Positions 14,202-15,348 of a stretch of 15,348 bases of DNA are shown in pieces. Every line of letters begins with the position of its first letter. Positions within the stretch are counted from its first letter, which is position 1. This DNA is from JBBKXP01 sp038323615. GTDB lineage: Bacteria > Pseudomonadota > Alphaproteobacteria > Rhodobacterales > Rhodobacteraceae. Under the pieces are notes generated by a model, which saw only the letters and a program-made list of their open reading frames with translations, was not told where the DNA came from and made no database searches. The stretch covers positions 1 through 15,348 of the forward strand of contig JBBQHC010000071.1 of the NCBI GenBank assembly GCA_038323615.1. The letters run 5' to 3'. Both the position numbers and the translations under genes were made by a program.

Positions 14202-15073
14202 AGTCCGACCAACCGGCGAATGTCCGCAGGGGTCGCCCCTTCGGCGCGGTAAGCCGACAGCGCGCGGGCGTCGTCGCGCTTTGCCAGCCGCTTGCCATTG
14301 TCGTCACGGATCAGGCGGTGATGGTGGTATGTGGGTGAGGACAGACCCAGAAGGTGTTGCAGAAGAACATGAATTTTCGTGGCATCATACAAGTCCTCGC
14401 CGCGCACCACATGTGTCACGCCCTGCGCTGCATCGTCCACCACGACAGACAGATGATATGACGTGCCCACGTCGCGCCGCGCCAGAACGATGTCGCCTGT
14501 GGTGCGGGCAAGGTCGGCAAGTGTGAAATCGATAACCGCTGTTGACCTATTCTGCCGGGCTCCGGTCTCGGTGAATGACAAAGCCGATGTGTCGTCGAAA
14601 TTGCGCGCCACCATGCTGATATCAAGCCGCAAGGCCGCATCGGTCGGCGCTGAATGCTGGCTATGATTGCGGTTAATGTCGGCGGGTCGGCAAGTGCCCG
14701 GATAAATCACCCCATCAGGGCCAAGGGTCGGCCCGCCTTCTTGTGGCGCGGCGGTCGCGGCGGCGATATCGGCGCGGGTGCAGTGACAGGCGTAAAGCTG
14801 CCCATCGTGCCAAAGCCGATCGATAGCCGACCGATAGCTGTCCAACCGATCCGATTGGCGCATGATCGGTGTCGGCCATCGCAGGCCCAACCAATGCAAA
14901 TCGTCATAGATCTGTGCCTCCCATTTTGACCGTGCGCGGGTCTGATCGATATCCTCGATGCGCAGCAGGAACATGCCGTTTTCGGCCATCGCCATGTCAT
15001 AGGCCAGCATCGCCGAATAGGCATGCCCCAGATGCAGCGGTCCGGTGGGCGAGGGGGCAAAGCGGGTGATCAC
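14198..15073 (-). CDS. gluQRS: GluQ, glutamyl-queuosine tRNA(Asp) synthetase
   Basis: GluQ activates glutamate and attaches it to the queuosine at position 34 of tRNA-Asp. It is a paralog of the glutamyl-tRNA synthetase catalytic domain without an anticodon-binding domain, and its 291 residues fit that. The HIGH motif appears as HLGH (14-17) in RFAPSPTGPLHLGHAYSA. A zinc site of the C-x-C...Y-x3-C type is formed by Cys96, Cys98, Tyr124 and Cys128 (ACHCTR, YPGTCR). The KMSKS-like loop is KRLAKR (261-266). GTG 15073 is chosen because the catalytic fold starts at once (ITRFAPSPTG); the longer frame to 15148 would overlap the upstream gene and adds a Cys/Arg-rich stretch unlike the family. Seven bases separate it from the upstream methyltransferase gene, suggesting co-transcription. 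Confidence 0.93.
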   Translation of the reverse strand: MITRFAPSPTGPLHLGHAYSAMLAYDMAMAENGMFLLRIEDIDQTRARSKWEAQIYDDLHWLGLRWPTPIMRQSDRLDSYRSAIDRLWHDGQLYACHCTRADIAAATAAPQEGGPTLGPDGVIYPGTCRPADINRNHSQHSAPTDAALRLDISMVARNFDDTSALSFTETGARQNRSTAVIDFTLADLARTTGDIVLARRDVGTSYHLSVVVDDAAQGVTHVVRGEDLYDATKIHVLLQHLLGLSSPTYHHHRLIRDDNGKRLAKRDDARALSAYRAEGATPADIRRLVGL

Positions 15074-15080
15074 GCCCCGA

Positions 15081-15348
15081 TCAGGCCTTGCGCAGGATGA
15101 TGACGTCAGAGCCCATGCCCTTTTGCGGCAAATGCGGGCCGTGGGCACGGTAGATTTCGCTGACGCCGCCGTTGACGATCAACTTTGCCAGATGTCCGGT
15201 GAACGCCGGATCGGCCAGGGTCGGGTCGTTGTAGGAAAACGCCAGATGTCCGCCGGGGCCAAGTTTGTCGATCAGCAGGTCAAGCGTTTCGGGCGGCGCG
15301 GCGCCAAGGCTGACGACACCGCAGGCGATGATGGCCGCGTAAGACCCT
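15081..15348 (-). CDS. Putative class I SAM-dependent methyltransferase (C-terminal part only)
   Basis: The last 88 or so residues of a minus-strand gene are visible; its start lies beyond the window. The order AAIIACGVVSLGAAPPETLD, LLIDKLGPGGHLAFSYND and the end SDVIILRKA fits the second half of a Rossmann-type methyltransferase: the strand after motif II, the 'K-x-GPGG-x-L' turn before strand 5, and the last beta hairpin. The SAM-binding GxGxG loop would be outside the window. The substrate cannot be told. It ends seven bases before gluQ on the same strand. Confidence 0.68.
   Translation of the reverse strand, partial: GSYAAIIACGVVSLGAAPPETLDLLIDKLGPGGHLAFSYNDPTLADPAFTGHLAKLIVNGGVSEIYRAHGPHLPQKGMGSDVIILRKA

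Noticed and set aside
15074..15148. Longer gluQ start at GTG 15148
   Set aside because: It would add 25 residues unlike the family and overlap the 3' end of the methyltransferase gene, while GTG 15073 starts right at the conserved catalytic fold.

Overview
The window comes from an alphaproteobacterium, almost certainly of the Rhodobacterales (Rhodobacteraceae/Roseobacter group). The evidence is the high-GC coding style, the bamA-skp-fabZ-lpxA-lpxI-lpxB order with lpxI in place of lpxH and no lpxD, the adjacent pair of a DUF1153/SciP gene and the cell-cycle regulator gene ctrA, and an alphaproteobacterial LexA operator of the form GTTC-N7-GTTC. This is a chromosomal core region. I see no insertion sequence, prophage, CRISPR array, tRNA or rRNA, and almost every base is coding.

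Layout. (1) Positions 2-6206, plus strand: an outer-membrane and lipid A operon made of the 3' part of bamA, a Skp/OmpH chaperone gene, fabZ, lpxA, lpxI and lpxB. Most of these genes overlap by 1 or 4 nt. (2) Positions 6203-7342, minus strand: mnmA (tRNA 2-thiouridylase), convergent with lpxB and sharing a 4-bp stop region, with a readable promoter at 7374-7401. (3) Positions 7478-8558, plus strand: sciP then ctrA, with a CtrA-box-like sequence in front of ctrA. (4) Positions 8740-12938, plus strand: ligA and recG, overlapping as ATGA. (5) Positions 12945-13357, plus strand: two tandem LexA-type boxes, a strong Shine-Dalgarno sequence, a 40-codon gene for a single-pass membrane peptide, a structured 190-nt spacer and a rho-independent terminator. 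(6) Positions 13356-13808, minus strand: an atypical IscU/SufU-like Fe-S scaffold gene. (7) Positions 13878-14201, plus strand: hisI. (8) Positions 14198-15348, minus strand: gluQ (tRNA-Asp glutamyl-queuosine synthetase) preceded by the 3' part of a putative methyltransferase gene.

How the parts fit together. The first block builds the outer membrane: BamA and Skp handle outer-membrane proteins, FabZ supplies hydroxyacyl-ACP, and LpxA, LpxI and LpxB carry UDP-GlcNAc to the lipid A disaccharide. The middle holds cell-cycle control (SciP, CtrA) next to DNA replication and repair (LigA, RecG).

The most interesting item is the small gene after recG. A 40-residue, one-helix membrane peptide behind a perfect LexA box has the layout of a DNA-damage-induced cell-division inhibitor. 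Caulobacter SidA is the functional precedent, but I see no sequence relationship to it. A CtrA-like TTTA-N7-TTAA element lies in the same upstream region, so DNA-damage and cell-cycle inputs could meet there. The regulatory and functional roles are inferences.
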